Below, one piece after another: positions 1-7,508 of a DNA stretch of 64,000 nucleotides (its first letter is position 1; each line of letters opens with the position of its first letter). The stretch is from the NCBI GenBank assembly GCA_023511875.1, contig JAIMAQ010000011.1, positions 1 to 64,000 on the forward strand, read 5' to 3'. A program made the translations under genes and the position numbers. This stretch comes from Thermoflavifilum sp. (GTDB lineage: Bacteria > Bacteroidota > Bacteroidia > Chitinophagales > Chitinophagaceae). The notes beneath the pieces are model-generated. The model saw nothing but the letters and a program-made list of their open reading frames with translations, was not told where the DNA came from and searched no databases.

Positions 1-45
1 GAAAGAAGCAAAGAAAATTCAAGACTGCCAGAAAAATGGCTAAAA
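1..45 (+). repeat. Degenerate partial copy of hairpin repeat
   Basis: The stretch contains a version of the repeat core: a purine-rich AAGAAAnTTCAAGA stretch followed by CAGAAAAATGGCT. It aligns in the same orientation with the copy at 261-349 but lacks the outer TTTGTCTGGAAAC block. It may continue to the left of the window. Confidence 0.35.
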
Positions 46-180
46 TGGGCTCCATTTCGCTACGGAAAATGAAATACTCTTATGAACTCATGTAAGATGA
101 ATTAGTTCTTTGATACTTCAACTCTTATCTATATCCCACCTCATTTTCCGTTTCACGCTCATGTTCGCCCATTTCTTCAC

Positions 181-200
181 GCCATTTTTCTGAAGGTCGA
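181..200 (+). repeat. Half-arm copy of hairpin repeat
   Basis: The 20 bases GCCATTTTTCTGAAGGTCGA are the same arm that closes the copy at 261-349, and they match the reverse complement of the first arm of the hairpin at 53563-53608. No partner arm is evident directly upstream, so this looks like a solitary half copy. Confidence 0.5.
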
Positions 201-260
201 TGTGGGGAGAAGATATGAAAAAGATTGCTGGAGGTTTGATTTGATGGAGAATGATGTATC

Positions 261-349
261 CTTCTTTCTTTGTCTGGAAACTTAAGAAAGTTCAAGATTG
301 AATTGACAGAAAAATCGCTAAATTCAACGCCATTTTTTTCTGAAGGTCG
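261..349 (+). repeat. Interspersed hairpin repeat, copy A
   Basis: Read on the plus strand this 89-base unit matches the reverse complement of 53561-53645 almost base for base. Both contain CTTCTTTCTTTGTCTGGAAA, then AAGAAAGTTCAAGA, a CAGAAAAA arm, the centre TCAACGCCATTTTT, and the closing TCTGAAGGTCG. Its first arm is more diverged than in the 53.6 kb copy, so the internal hairpin is weaker here. No protein is encoded in it. Confidence 0.65.
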
Positions 350-453
350 ATTAAAATTGAAGCAGGATTTTTGGCTTTGCTGCAAAGTTCTTTTGGCACT
401 TATATTTCCTGGTGTAGATTGTTGTTTTTACAGTTTGTTGGTTCTGTGTAATC

Positions 454-492
454 ATAACAACAGGACCATCGATTTGATGATCCTGTTGTTAT
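454..492 (-). terminator. Hairpin downstream of S10 peptidase gene
   Basis: A perfect 12-base inverted repeat, ATAACAACAGGA (454-465) and TCCTGTTGTTAT (481-492), encloses a 15-base loop that itself holds ATC/GAT. It sits 27 bases past the stop codon of the minus-strand peptidase gene. There is no strong U-run, so it is a probable rather than certain intrinsic terminator. Confidence 0.5.
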
Positions 493-518
493 ATCAATTA
501 ATAATAGGCAACGTGCGA

Positions 519-2084
519 TTAGTGAGCGGGTGCGTAGCATGATTCAATGAATTGTTTAGTGCGATCATGAAGTTGTTTCAATGAAGGCACATGTAGATAT
601 ACCATATGCCCTGATTCATAGAAAGCATATTGGATGTTTTTCTGTAAATCATCTGGAATGGGTAGGTGTTGTAGTTCATATACGCCTTCATAAAAAGGTG
701 TAGCCAAATCGTAATAACCCGCATTCAATAACACTTTTAACCGTGGATTCTTTTTCATAGCGGTAGCTAGGTCATTCATCACATTCACACTGGTTCGTGA
801 TCCGCCATGTGTCCAATCCCACTGCATACGGCCATAAATAGCGGGGTAGTAATCCATGTTTTGGCCATATTTCAATACTTTACGGACGTAATCGTTAAAC
901 AAAGCCACATAAGCTCCGCTAATGGCCTCCGATTGTGGGTCGTAATAAGCACGTTCGCTCAAAATATCGAGCGATGGGCCTGTAAATCGGGTATCGAGGC
1001 GGCCAGTAGTGAGGCCTTGGTTGTTGAGCAATTGTTGCTCAAATTGTCCACCGTCAATACGGAGATTGGCTTTTTTAATGTAATCTACTGGCAAGCCAGT
1101 ATATTGGTGTAATTGTTCTGCAATTTGGTTGAAGGTGGTAGAATCGAGAGTTGATCCTTTAAGCAAGGCTTGAGCATAAGGGCCTGTAGCAAAATTTTCT
1201 ACTTGCTGTAGGAATGCTTGCAGGTTGGGATAGTTTTGGGGCAATTGGTGATGGTACCAGGCAGTAGCTGCAAAAGTGGGCAGGCCTAAAATATATGGCA
1301 TGTCGTCGCCAGGGTTGCGCGATGGGCCGTCGATAGAGTTGTCGAAGCTAAGAATTTGAGACAGTAGGATCACACCATTGAGGTCAATATCATACATGTT
1401 TTGTAGCATGCTCGAGAGCACAGCCGAGCGGGTAGTGCCGTAACTTTCTCCGAAAAGGAATTTGGGGCTATTCCATCGACCGTATTTCGTGATGAAACGC
1501 ATGATAAATTGGCTAAAAGCGCGCCCATCCTGATCAACGCCATAATAATCTTTTTCTTTACCCTTCAGCACGCGGCTAAAACCCGTTCCAGGTGCATCCA
1601 CAAACACCAGATCACTGGCATCGAGTAGGCTATAGTCGTTATTGACCAGCTCATATGGTGCACCATGCATGTGCACAGTGCTATCGATCACTACTCGGCG
1701 TGGACCGAAGGCACCCATATGCAACCAAATTGTAGCCGAACCTGGTCCGCCATTATACAAAAACGTGATGGGTCGTGTGGTGGGGTCGCTCACTCCTTGT
1801 TTGAAATAAGCCACATAAAACATTCGAGCAGTGGTATCCTGATCATTTTCATCTAGCAATGGAATGGTACCCGCAATGGCTTGATAGTCAATTCGCTGTC
1901 CTTCCACTGTAACCGTGCCCGTAGTAGTGACATCGGGTTGAGCTGGTGGAAGGTTGGCTTTTGATGAAGCATTTTCTGCGGCTGGCGGTTGCGGAGCATG
2001 GCGTTCTTGAGCTAAGGAAGAGAACTGTAGCCCCGCGAGCTGGCAGCAAATGGCGATAAGCAGCAGGTTTAGATGTTTTTTCAT
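519..2084 (-). CDS. Secreted S10 family serine carboxypeptidase
   Basis: The 521-residue protein resembles peptidase family S10, serine carboxypeptidases that remove C-terminal residues from peptides at acid to neutral pH. Residues 1-25 form a signal peptide ending in SSLAQ. The NGGPGS oxyanion-hole motif lies at 111-116, the nucleophile is Ser214 in GESYG, and the other catalytic residues are probably Asp459 (GYYDLATP) and His493 (ESGHMVY). The length fits the bacterial members. The protein is probably periplasmic or exported. It stands alone, separated by 179 bases from the sulfate operon and followed by a hairpin. The family assignment is firm but the natural substrate is unknown. Confidence 0.9.
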   Translation of the reverse strand: MKKHLNLLLIAICCQLAGLQFSSLAQERHAPQPPAAENASSKANLPPAQPDVTTTGTVTVEGQRIDYQAIAGTIPLLDENDQDTTARMFYVAYFKQGVSDPTTRPITFLYNGGPGSATIWLHMGAFGPRRVVIDSTVHMHGAPYELVNNDYSLLDASDLVFVDAPGTGFSRVLKGKEKDYYGVDQDGRAFSQFIMRFITKYGRWNSPKFLFGESYGTTRSAVLSSMLQNMYDIDLNGVILLSQILSFDNSIDGPSRNPGDDMPYILGLPTFAATAWYHHQLPQNYPNLQAFLQQVENFATGPYAQALLKGSTLDSTTFNQIAEQLHQYTGLPVDYIKKANLRIDGGQFEQQLLNNQGLTTGRLDTRFTGPSLDILSERAYYDPQSEAISGAYVALFNDYVRKVLKYGQNMDYYPAIYGRMQWDWTHGGSRTSVNVMNDLATAMKKNPRLKVLLNAGYYDLATPFYEGVYELQHLPIPDDLQKNIQYAFYESGHMVYLHVPSLKQLHDRTKQFIESCYAPAH

Positions 2085-2263
2085 AATCTGTGTGTTTTAT
2101 TGAAAATAAAAGACGTTGATCATCAACAACGGAATGGAAAGGCTAAATTATAAGGATATCTCCCATTTTATCAAATTTTTTTGATGAATGAAACAACAGA
2201 GCACAACCTTGCGGCTGTGCACCTGTTGTAAGGGAGATCAGAAAAATCGATCAAGCGATTGGC

Positions 2264-3508
2264 TTAAGCCTCGATGAGGCAGGCAGCTACCGTATTGAAG
2301 CTGGTTTCATGGATCAAGATAGCGGCACCGTTAGCACGGTTTGTGGCATAAGTATCTACAGCAAGAGGTTTAGCCGTACGCAAATGCACGCGTGCTACAT
2401 CGTTGAGCTGCAACTTACCACCCGCATCTTGTTGGGAAAGGGTGTTGATGTCGATCTTGTAGTCAATAGATTTCACTACACAACGCACCAAAGCCGGGCC
2501 ATGTTGTAATAAGAGTTTATCGCCAGTTTTGAGTGGTGAGCTATCCATCCAGCAAAGGGTGACTTCCAGGTCTTGGGTGAGTATAGGAGGTTGGTCGGCT
2601 GGTGTAATCATATCGCCTCGGCCTATGTCTAAATCATCTTTCAGCAAAATGACGACCGATTGTGGGGCATAGGCCATAGATACTGTTTGCTGATTGCGTT
2701 CAATTCGCTGAATAGTGCTGTTCCATCCTGATGGCCAAATCGTCACCTGCTGGCCTTCGTGAAATTGCCCACTAACAATTTTTCCAGCATATCCTCGATA
2801 ATCGTGATACGCTTCTTCTTGTGGCCTGATTACATATTGTACGGGAAAGCGCCCCAGATCGATGTTAATATCTAAAGTAACGGGTATTTCTTCCAGATAG
2901 GGCAACAGAGGTTTGCCAGTATACCAGGGCATGCGTTGAGATTTGTGGACCACATTATCGCCATGTAAAGCGCTGATTGGGATATAGTACACTTCGTTGA
3001 GTTGCAGCTTGCTAATGGCTTGTTGATAGTCATGAACGATTTCGTAAAAACGATCTTCCGAATAATCGACCAGATCCATTTTGTTGATGCAGAGCACTAC
3101 GTGTGGAATACGCATGATAGAGGCAACTATGGTGTGCCGTAAAGTTTGCTCAACTACGCCTTGACGGGCATCTACGAGAATAATGGCCAAATTGGCGGTA
3201 GAAGCCCCCGTAATCATGTTACGCGTGTACTGGATATGGCCGGGTGTATCGGCAATGATGAATTTTCGATGTGGGGTAGAAAAATATTTATAGGCTACAT
3301 CGATCGTGATGCCTTGTTCACGTTCGGCCCGAAGCCCGTCGGTGATGAGTGCTAGGTCGATCTGTTGACCACCTTTTTGTTGAGAAGCACGTTGTAGAGC
3401 TTGTATCTGGTCGATGAATATCGATTCGGTGTCGTATAGCAAACGTCCAATGAGTGTACTCTTGCCATCATCAACACTTCCAGCCGTGATAAAACGCAAT
3501 AAGTCCAT
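2264..3508 (-). CDS. cysN: Sulfate adenylyltransferase subunit 1 (GTPase)
   Basis: This is the regulatory GTPase subunit of ATP sulfurylase, which with CysD makes adenosine 5'-phosphosulfate (APS) from sulfate and ATP using GTP hydrolysis. The 414-residue protein has an EF-Tu-like G domain: P-loop GSVDDGKST (10-18), DTPGH (87-91) and NKMD (142-145), followed by two beta-barrel domains. It ends without an APS-kinase (CysC) extension, so PAPS is not made by this protein. It is the last gene of the operon, 17 bases after cysD. Confidence 0.95.
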   Translation of the reverse strand: MDLLRFITAGSVDDGKSTLIGRLLYDTESIFIDQIQALQRASQQKGGQQIDLALITDGLRAEREQGITIDVAYKYFSTPHRKFIIADTPGHIQYTRNMITGASTANLAIILVDARQGVVEQTLRHTIVASIMRIPHVVLCINKMDLVDYSEDRFYEIVHDYQQAISKLQLNEVYYIPISALHGDNVVHKSQRMPWYTGKPLLPYLEEIPVTLDINIDLGRFPVQYVIRPQEEAYHDYRGYAGKIVSGQFHEGQQVTIWPSGWNSTIQRIERNQQTVSMAYAPQSVVILLKDDLDIGRGDMITPADQPPILTQDLEVTLCWMDSSPLKTGDKLLLQHGPALVRCVVKSIDYKIDINTLSQQDAGGKLQLNDVARVHLRTAKPLAVDTYATNRANGAAILIHETSFNTVAACLIEA

Positions 3509-3525
3509 AATTTTTTTTCTTTAGG

Positions 3526-4440
3526 TTAAAAATATCCTGCCTTTTTTCGATCTTCCATAGCGGCTTCAGAAAATTTATCGTCAATTCGGGTGGCGCCGCG
3601 TTCGCTTATGCGCGAAGAGAGAATCTCCTGGATGATATCTTCCGTGGTTTGTGCGGTTGATTCAATTGCAGCCGTGCAATTCATATCACCGACAGTTCGG
3701 AAACGTACCATTTTTTCCACAATGACATCATCGGGTTCAATTTGGATGTGTGGAGAAACGGCTACTAGTTGACCTTCATATACCAAGCATTGCCTGCGGT
3801 GAGCATAATAGATGGCGGGCAGCTGAATGTTTTCTCGAAGGATGTAATGCCATACATCGAGTTCTGTCCAGTTGCTAATAGGAAATACTCGTACATTTTC
3901 GCCTTTATGAATCTTGCCATTGTAGATATGCCATAGTTCTGGGCGTTGGAGTCGAGGATCCCATTCTCCAAATTCATTTCTCACGGAAAATATGCGTTCT
4001 TTAGCGCGGGCTTTTTCTTCATCGCGGCGAGCGCCTCCAATGCAAGCGTCGAATTCAAATTCTTCAATTGTATCGAGTAAAGTATAGGCTTGCAGGAAAT
4101 TACGGCTAGCTAGTTTACCTTTCGGAGGTTCAAGGTTTTTTTGACGAATTGTATCTTCCACTTGACGCACGATCAATTTCTCGCCAATGCTTTCCACCAA
4201 GGCATCTCGAAAGGCCAGTACTTCAGGAAAGTTGTGCCCAGTATCGATATGTACAAGCGGAAAAGGAAATTTTCCTGGCCGAAAAGCTTTTAAGGCAAGA
4301 TGTACCAAGGTGATGGAGTCTTTTCCGCCGGAAAACAGCAATGCTGGACGCTCAAATTGCCCAGCCACTTCACGCAAGATGTGAATGGCTTCAGATTCTA
4401 AATAATCTAAGTAGTCGAAATCATATGTGTGACTGCTCAT
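3526..4440 (-). CDS. cysD: Sulfate adenylyltransferase subunit 2
   Basis: This is the catalytic subunit of ATP sulfurylase, an ATP-pyrophosphatase fold enzyme that joins sulfate to AMP. The PP-loop SGGKDS is at residues 37-42, and the C-terminal half carries the usual GGARRDEEKARAKER segment and the RFRTVGD block. The length of 304 residues is typical. It lies between cysH (39-base gap) and cysN (17-base gap) on the same strand, as expected for a CysD/CysN heterodimer. Confidence 0.96.
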   Translation of the reverse strand: MSSHTYDFDYLDYLESEAIHILREVAGQFERPALLFSGGKDSITLVHLALKAFRPGKFPFPLVHIDTGHNFPEVLAFRDALVESIGEKLIVRQVEDTIRQKNLEPPKGKLASRNFLQAYTLLDTIEEFEFDACIGGARRDEEKARAKERIFSVRNEFGEWDPRLQRPELWHIYNGKIHKGENVRVFPISNWTELDVWHYILRENIQLPAIYYAHRRQCLVYEGQLVAVSPHIQIEPDDVIVEKMVRFRTVGDMNCTAAIESTAQTTEDIIQEILSSRISERGATRIDDKFSEAAMEDRKKAGYF

Positions 4441-4479
4441 AAGCTTATGATTTAATTTTTGTCGCCTATTCTATAAACA

Positions 4480-5199
4480 TCAAGAAGCAGTGGGAGTCAT
4501 GTGCAATCCACATTCTTTTTTGGTTTGATCTTCCCACCACCAGCGTCCGGCTCTATAATCCTCGCCTGGCCGTATAGCGCGTGTACAGGGTGCACAGCCA
4601 ATGCTTACAAATCCTTTATCGTGCAGAGGATTGTAGGGAACATGGTGTTGACGCACGTAGGTTTTCACTTCATCGAGTGTCCAGTGCAAGAGAGGATGAA
4701 CTTTGATCACCCGATGTGCTTCATCCCATTCCACTTGAGGCAAATGGCTGCGGTCGGGCGATTGTTCAGCGCGGATACCGGTGATCCAACATCGCATCCC
4801 TTGCAGCGCCCTTGTTAAAGGCTTTACTTTTCGAACGTAACAACAATATTTTCGGTTTTCGATAGATGCATAAAAACAATTAGGTCCTTTTTCATTGACC
4901 AGTTGTTCTACATCGGCAGCATCAGGAAAATATACCCGGATACGTTTTTTGTAGTGTTCATATAATTGTTCCATCAAAGAATAAGTTTCTGGAAAAAGTC
5001 GGCCCGTATCAAGGGTAAAAATTTCGATAGGCAAATCGTTTTTCCAAATCATATCGGTAATCACTTGATCTTCCCAACCCAGGCTACTGGAGAAGCAGAT
5101 CGTGTTGTTGGGAAAAAACGAAACCACTGCTTGCAAGATTTCTTCGGCATCATGCGTATCGGAAATCATGCGTTGAAAATGGATCACTTGTTCTTTCAT
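4480..5199 (-). CDS. cysH: Phosphoadenylyl/adenylyl-sulfate reductase, APS type
   Basis: This enzyme reduces activated sulfate to sulfite using thioredoxin or glutathione. The 239-residue protein (ATG at 5199) carries the paired cysteine motifs of iron-sulfur APS reductases, CCYVRKVKPL and IGCAPCT, plus the C-terminal catalytic ECGLH. PAPS-specific enzymes lack the first two. This agrees with the absence of an APS kinase in the operon. An upstream in-frame GTG at 5223 would overlap the preceding gene by 13 bases. The ATG, 11 bases after that gene's stop, gives the usual family N-terminus and is preferred. Confidence 0.92.
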   Translation of the reverse strand: MKEQVIHFQRMISDTHDAEEILQAVVSFFPNNTICFSSSLGWEDQVITDMIWKNDLPIEIFTLDTGRLFPETYSLMEQLYEHYKKRIRVYFPDAADVEQLVNEKGPNCFYASIENRKYCCYVRKVKPLTRALQGMRCWITGIRAEQSPDRSHLPQVEWDEAHRVIKVHPLLHWTLDEVKTYVRQHHVPYNPLHDKGFVSIGCAPCTRAIRPGEDYRAGRWWWEDQTKKECGLHMTPTAS

Positions 5200-5210
5200 A
5201 GCTATGGGTT

Positions 5211-6758
5211 TTAATGTGACCACCAGGATTTATATATAATCCATGAGCTTAGCACCATCACGATGATGCCAAGAATCACTAAGAGGCGTTGAGTGGGCAA
5301 GGTTTTGGTGGTGCGGACTGCCAAAGGAGAGGCGATTGCTCCGCCCAATAATAGTCCTAACAACACTTGCCATTGAGACAATCCCAGCAATAAAAGAAAG
5401 GTAAAAGAGCCGGCTAAGGCTACATAAAAACGCGCTAGATTTACACTACCCACTACATATTTAGGATTACGCCCGCTGGCGATAAGGGTAGACGTCACCA
5501 GTGTACCCCAGCCTCCACCAGCAACCGCATCTAAGAATCCACCAATCATGCCCAACCAGCCTACTCGAGTGAGCTTTTTTTGTTTTTTTCTTTGAAAACG
5601 TAATCCTTTAAGTAAAATGTTTAATCCTAAAAACAGGGTATAGAGCGCAATGATTGGTCGAATCACATGAAAGGCGTTGTGCTGCAGATGGGTAATGAGA
5701 ATAGCTCCTCCAATTCCGCCAACCAGCCCAGGAATAACTAATGCTTTAAATAGGCGTTTATTGACATGGCGATAATGCCAATGTATCCATCCAGAGAGGC
5801 CGCTGGTAAAGATTTCAGAAATATGAATGGCTTTGCTGATTTGTGCTGGGGGTATGCCGAACGATAGCAAATAGGTAGTACCGATAGTGCCATAACCCAA
5901 GCCCAGCGTGCCATCAATATATTTGGCCAGGAAACCTCCTATCAAAAACCAGATAAAGTTGGGGCCTAATGACTGAGCAGTTTTTTCTATCCAGCTCGAC
6001 CAGGGCAGGCCAGAAAGCCAGGGATAAGCAGCATATCCCAGTGTAAGCAATATGCAAGCTGCTAATATCAATAGCCAGCGATAGTAACCTGTGATCACTA
6101 GTCGAGATTCAGTAGTAAACGATGATGAGGGATGAGGTGAAAAAGAAGCCGTAAGTGCATTTAGCTGTTGCACTTTGGTTGCAAAATCGCCTTTTAGCTG
6201 ATCCCTTATTGCATGCATGCGATGCAAGAGCTCATCTATTTCATCTGGGATTATTTCCGTAAACCATTCCCGAAGTCGCTTAGCGATGGTGGGAGAGAGG
6301 CCATTGGTAGAAATAGCAATTTTTAGATTACCTTTTTGCACAATGGAGCTGAGATAAAAATCACATAATTCAGGCGTATCGGCCACATTCGTTAAGATGC
6401 CTTTTGCCTTTGCCAGGGCATGAATTTGCTGGTTGAGGCTATGCTTTTCCGTAGCTAAAATCAAGATATCAATATCATCCAAATCTTGAGGAATAAAATT
6501 TCTTTGCATCAAGGTCAGTTGATGATCATCATCGAGTTGTGTGATTTCTGGCAAGATGATTGGGGCTACTAACTTCACACGTGCTTGGGGTGCATTACCT
6601 AAAATAGCCGTTAATTTTTCCAAAGCCACTTTACCTCCACCCACAATCAAAAATCGCAACGATTCCGCTTTTAGAAATACTGGGAATAGCTTGTTTTCCC
6701 CGTTATGTTGCACGGGTGAGGCTATATCAATTGGTGATATGGTGGTCTTACTCAACAC
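5211..6758 (-). CDS. Precorrin-2 dehydrogenase fused to TauE/SafE exporter
   Basis: This is a two-domain protein. The N-terminal part, after a short leader, is the siroheme synthase dehydrogenase/ferrochelatase domain (as in the CysG N-terminus and Met8). It has the NAD-binding GGGKVA, NVADTPELCDF, and a STNGLSPTIAKRLRE segment. It oxidises precorrin-2 and inserts iron to make siroheme. The C-terminal roughly 260 residues are a polytopic TauE/SafE (TSUP) membrane domain with paired LIGGFLAKYIDGTLGLGYGT and MIGGFLDAVAGGGWGT repeats, a family tied to sulfite or sulfonate export. No stop or frameshift separates the halves. No ATG precedes the domain. GTG at 6758 is proposed; TTG at 6755 or 6812 are alternatives. 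Confidence 0.85.
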   Translation of the reverse strand: MLSKTTISPIDIASPVQHNGENKLFPVFLKAESLRFLIVGGGKVALEKLTAILGNAPQARVKLVAPIILPEITQLDDDHQLTLMQRNFIPQDLDDIDILILATEKHSLNQQIHALAKAKGILTNVADTPELCDFYLSSIVQKGNLKIAISTNGLSPTIAKRLREWFTEIIPDEIDELLHRMHAIRDQLKGDFATKVQQLNALTASFSPHPSSSFTTESRLVITGYYRWLLILAACILLTLGYAAYPWLSGLPWSSWIEKTAQSLGPNFIWFLIGGFLAKYIDGTLGLGYGTIGTTYLLSFGIPPAQISKAIHISEIFTSGLSGWIHWHYRHVNKRLFKALVIPGLVGGIGGAILITHLQHNAFHVIRPIIALYTLFLGLNILLKGLRFQRKKQKKLTRVGWLGMIGGFLDAVAGGGWGTLVTSTLIASGRNPKYVVGSVNLARFYVALAGSFTFLLLLGLSQWQVLLGLLLGGAIASPLAVRTTKTLPTQRLLVILGIIVMVLSSWIIYKSWWSH

Positions 6759-7503
6759 AGGCAACGGTAGATTTATGGCTAAATAAAGGATGCCTACGCA
6801 CCACTTCTCCAATCACAAGTATAGCCGGCGGCTGGATATGGGCTGCAGCAGCTTTTTCCTGAATATTCTCTAATGTGCCCACAACGATTTTTTCGTCGAT
6901 TAAAGAGCCATTTTGAATGATAGCAATAGGTGTTTGTGCTTTTTTTAAGTGATGATACAAGGCTACGATTTCAGGAAGCTTGTGTACCCCCATGAGCACC
7001 ACGATAGTGGCGCTAGAATGGGCGGCTAATTGTAGATCCTTTGACAGTTGGCCATCGGCCAGGGTGCCGGTAGTGATCCAGCAGCTCTCGCTAATGCCAC
7101 GCAAGGTAACAGGGATGTGTTGCAATTCGGGAACAGCTATTGCGCTTGATATTCCCGGGATTACTTCTACTTCAACACCATGCTGCTGGGCATAGATGAG
7201 TTCTTCATATCCTCGGCCAAATACAAATGGATCGCCCCCTTTCAACCGAACCACATGACCAAAATGTTTGGCATAGTGTACGATCAGCTCATGAATTTCT
7301 TCTTGAGAATAGGCTTTATAGCCTTTACGCTTGCCTACGAATATTTTCAAAGCATCGGGCGAAGCGTATTGAAGCAATCGATTGTCGATCAAGGCATCAT
7401 ACAAAATTACTTGCCCAGCCTGGAGGGCTTTGATGCCTTTTAGGGTAATCAATTCTGGATCACCCGGTCCAGCACCAATCAATGTAAGTTTAGGACTAGT
7501 CAT
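6748..7503 (-). CDS. cobA: Uroporphyrinogen-III C-methyltransferase
   Basis: This SAM-dependent enzyme (SUMT) methylates uroporphyrinogen III at C-2 and C-7 to give precorrin-2, the substrate of the dehydrogenase domain encoded next. The 251-residue protein has GAGPGDPELITLKG near the N-terminus, VVRLKGGDPFVFGRG, and the later PGISSAIAVPELQHIPVTLR segment of the family. It starts at ATG 7503, 5 bases after the sulfite reductase stop. A TTG at 7512 would give a 4-base overlap. Its place beside sulfite reductase indicates that it supplies siroheme rather than cobalamin. Confidence 0.92.
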   Translation of the reverse strand: MTSPKLTLIGAGPGDPELITLKGIKALQAGQVILYDALIDNRLLQYASPDALKIFVGKRKGYKAYSQEEIHELIVHYAKHFGHVVRLKGGDPFVFGRGYEELIYAQQHGVEVEVIPGISSAIAVPELQHIPVTLRGISESCWITTGTLADGQLSKDLQLAAHSSATIVVLMGVHKLPEIVALYHHLKKAQTPIAIIQNGSLIDEKIVVGTLENIQEKAAAAHIQPPAILVIGEVVRRHPLFSHKSTVACVE

Positions 7504-7508
7504 GTTGT

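Larger units (their letters stand above)
1..518. other. Intergenic region with repeat copies
   Basis: No convincing gene lies here. The short open frames on both strands have no recognisable domain and run across the repeat copies. The stretch holds three related repeat fragments (near 1-45, 181-200 and 261-349) and, at its right end, a hairpin that probably terminates the minus-strand peptidase gene. The left edge is cut by the window, so a gene ending before position 1 cannot be seen. Confidence 0.6.
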
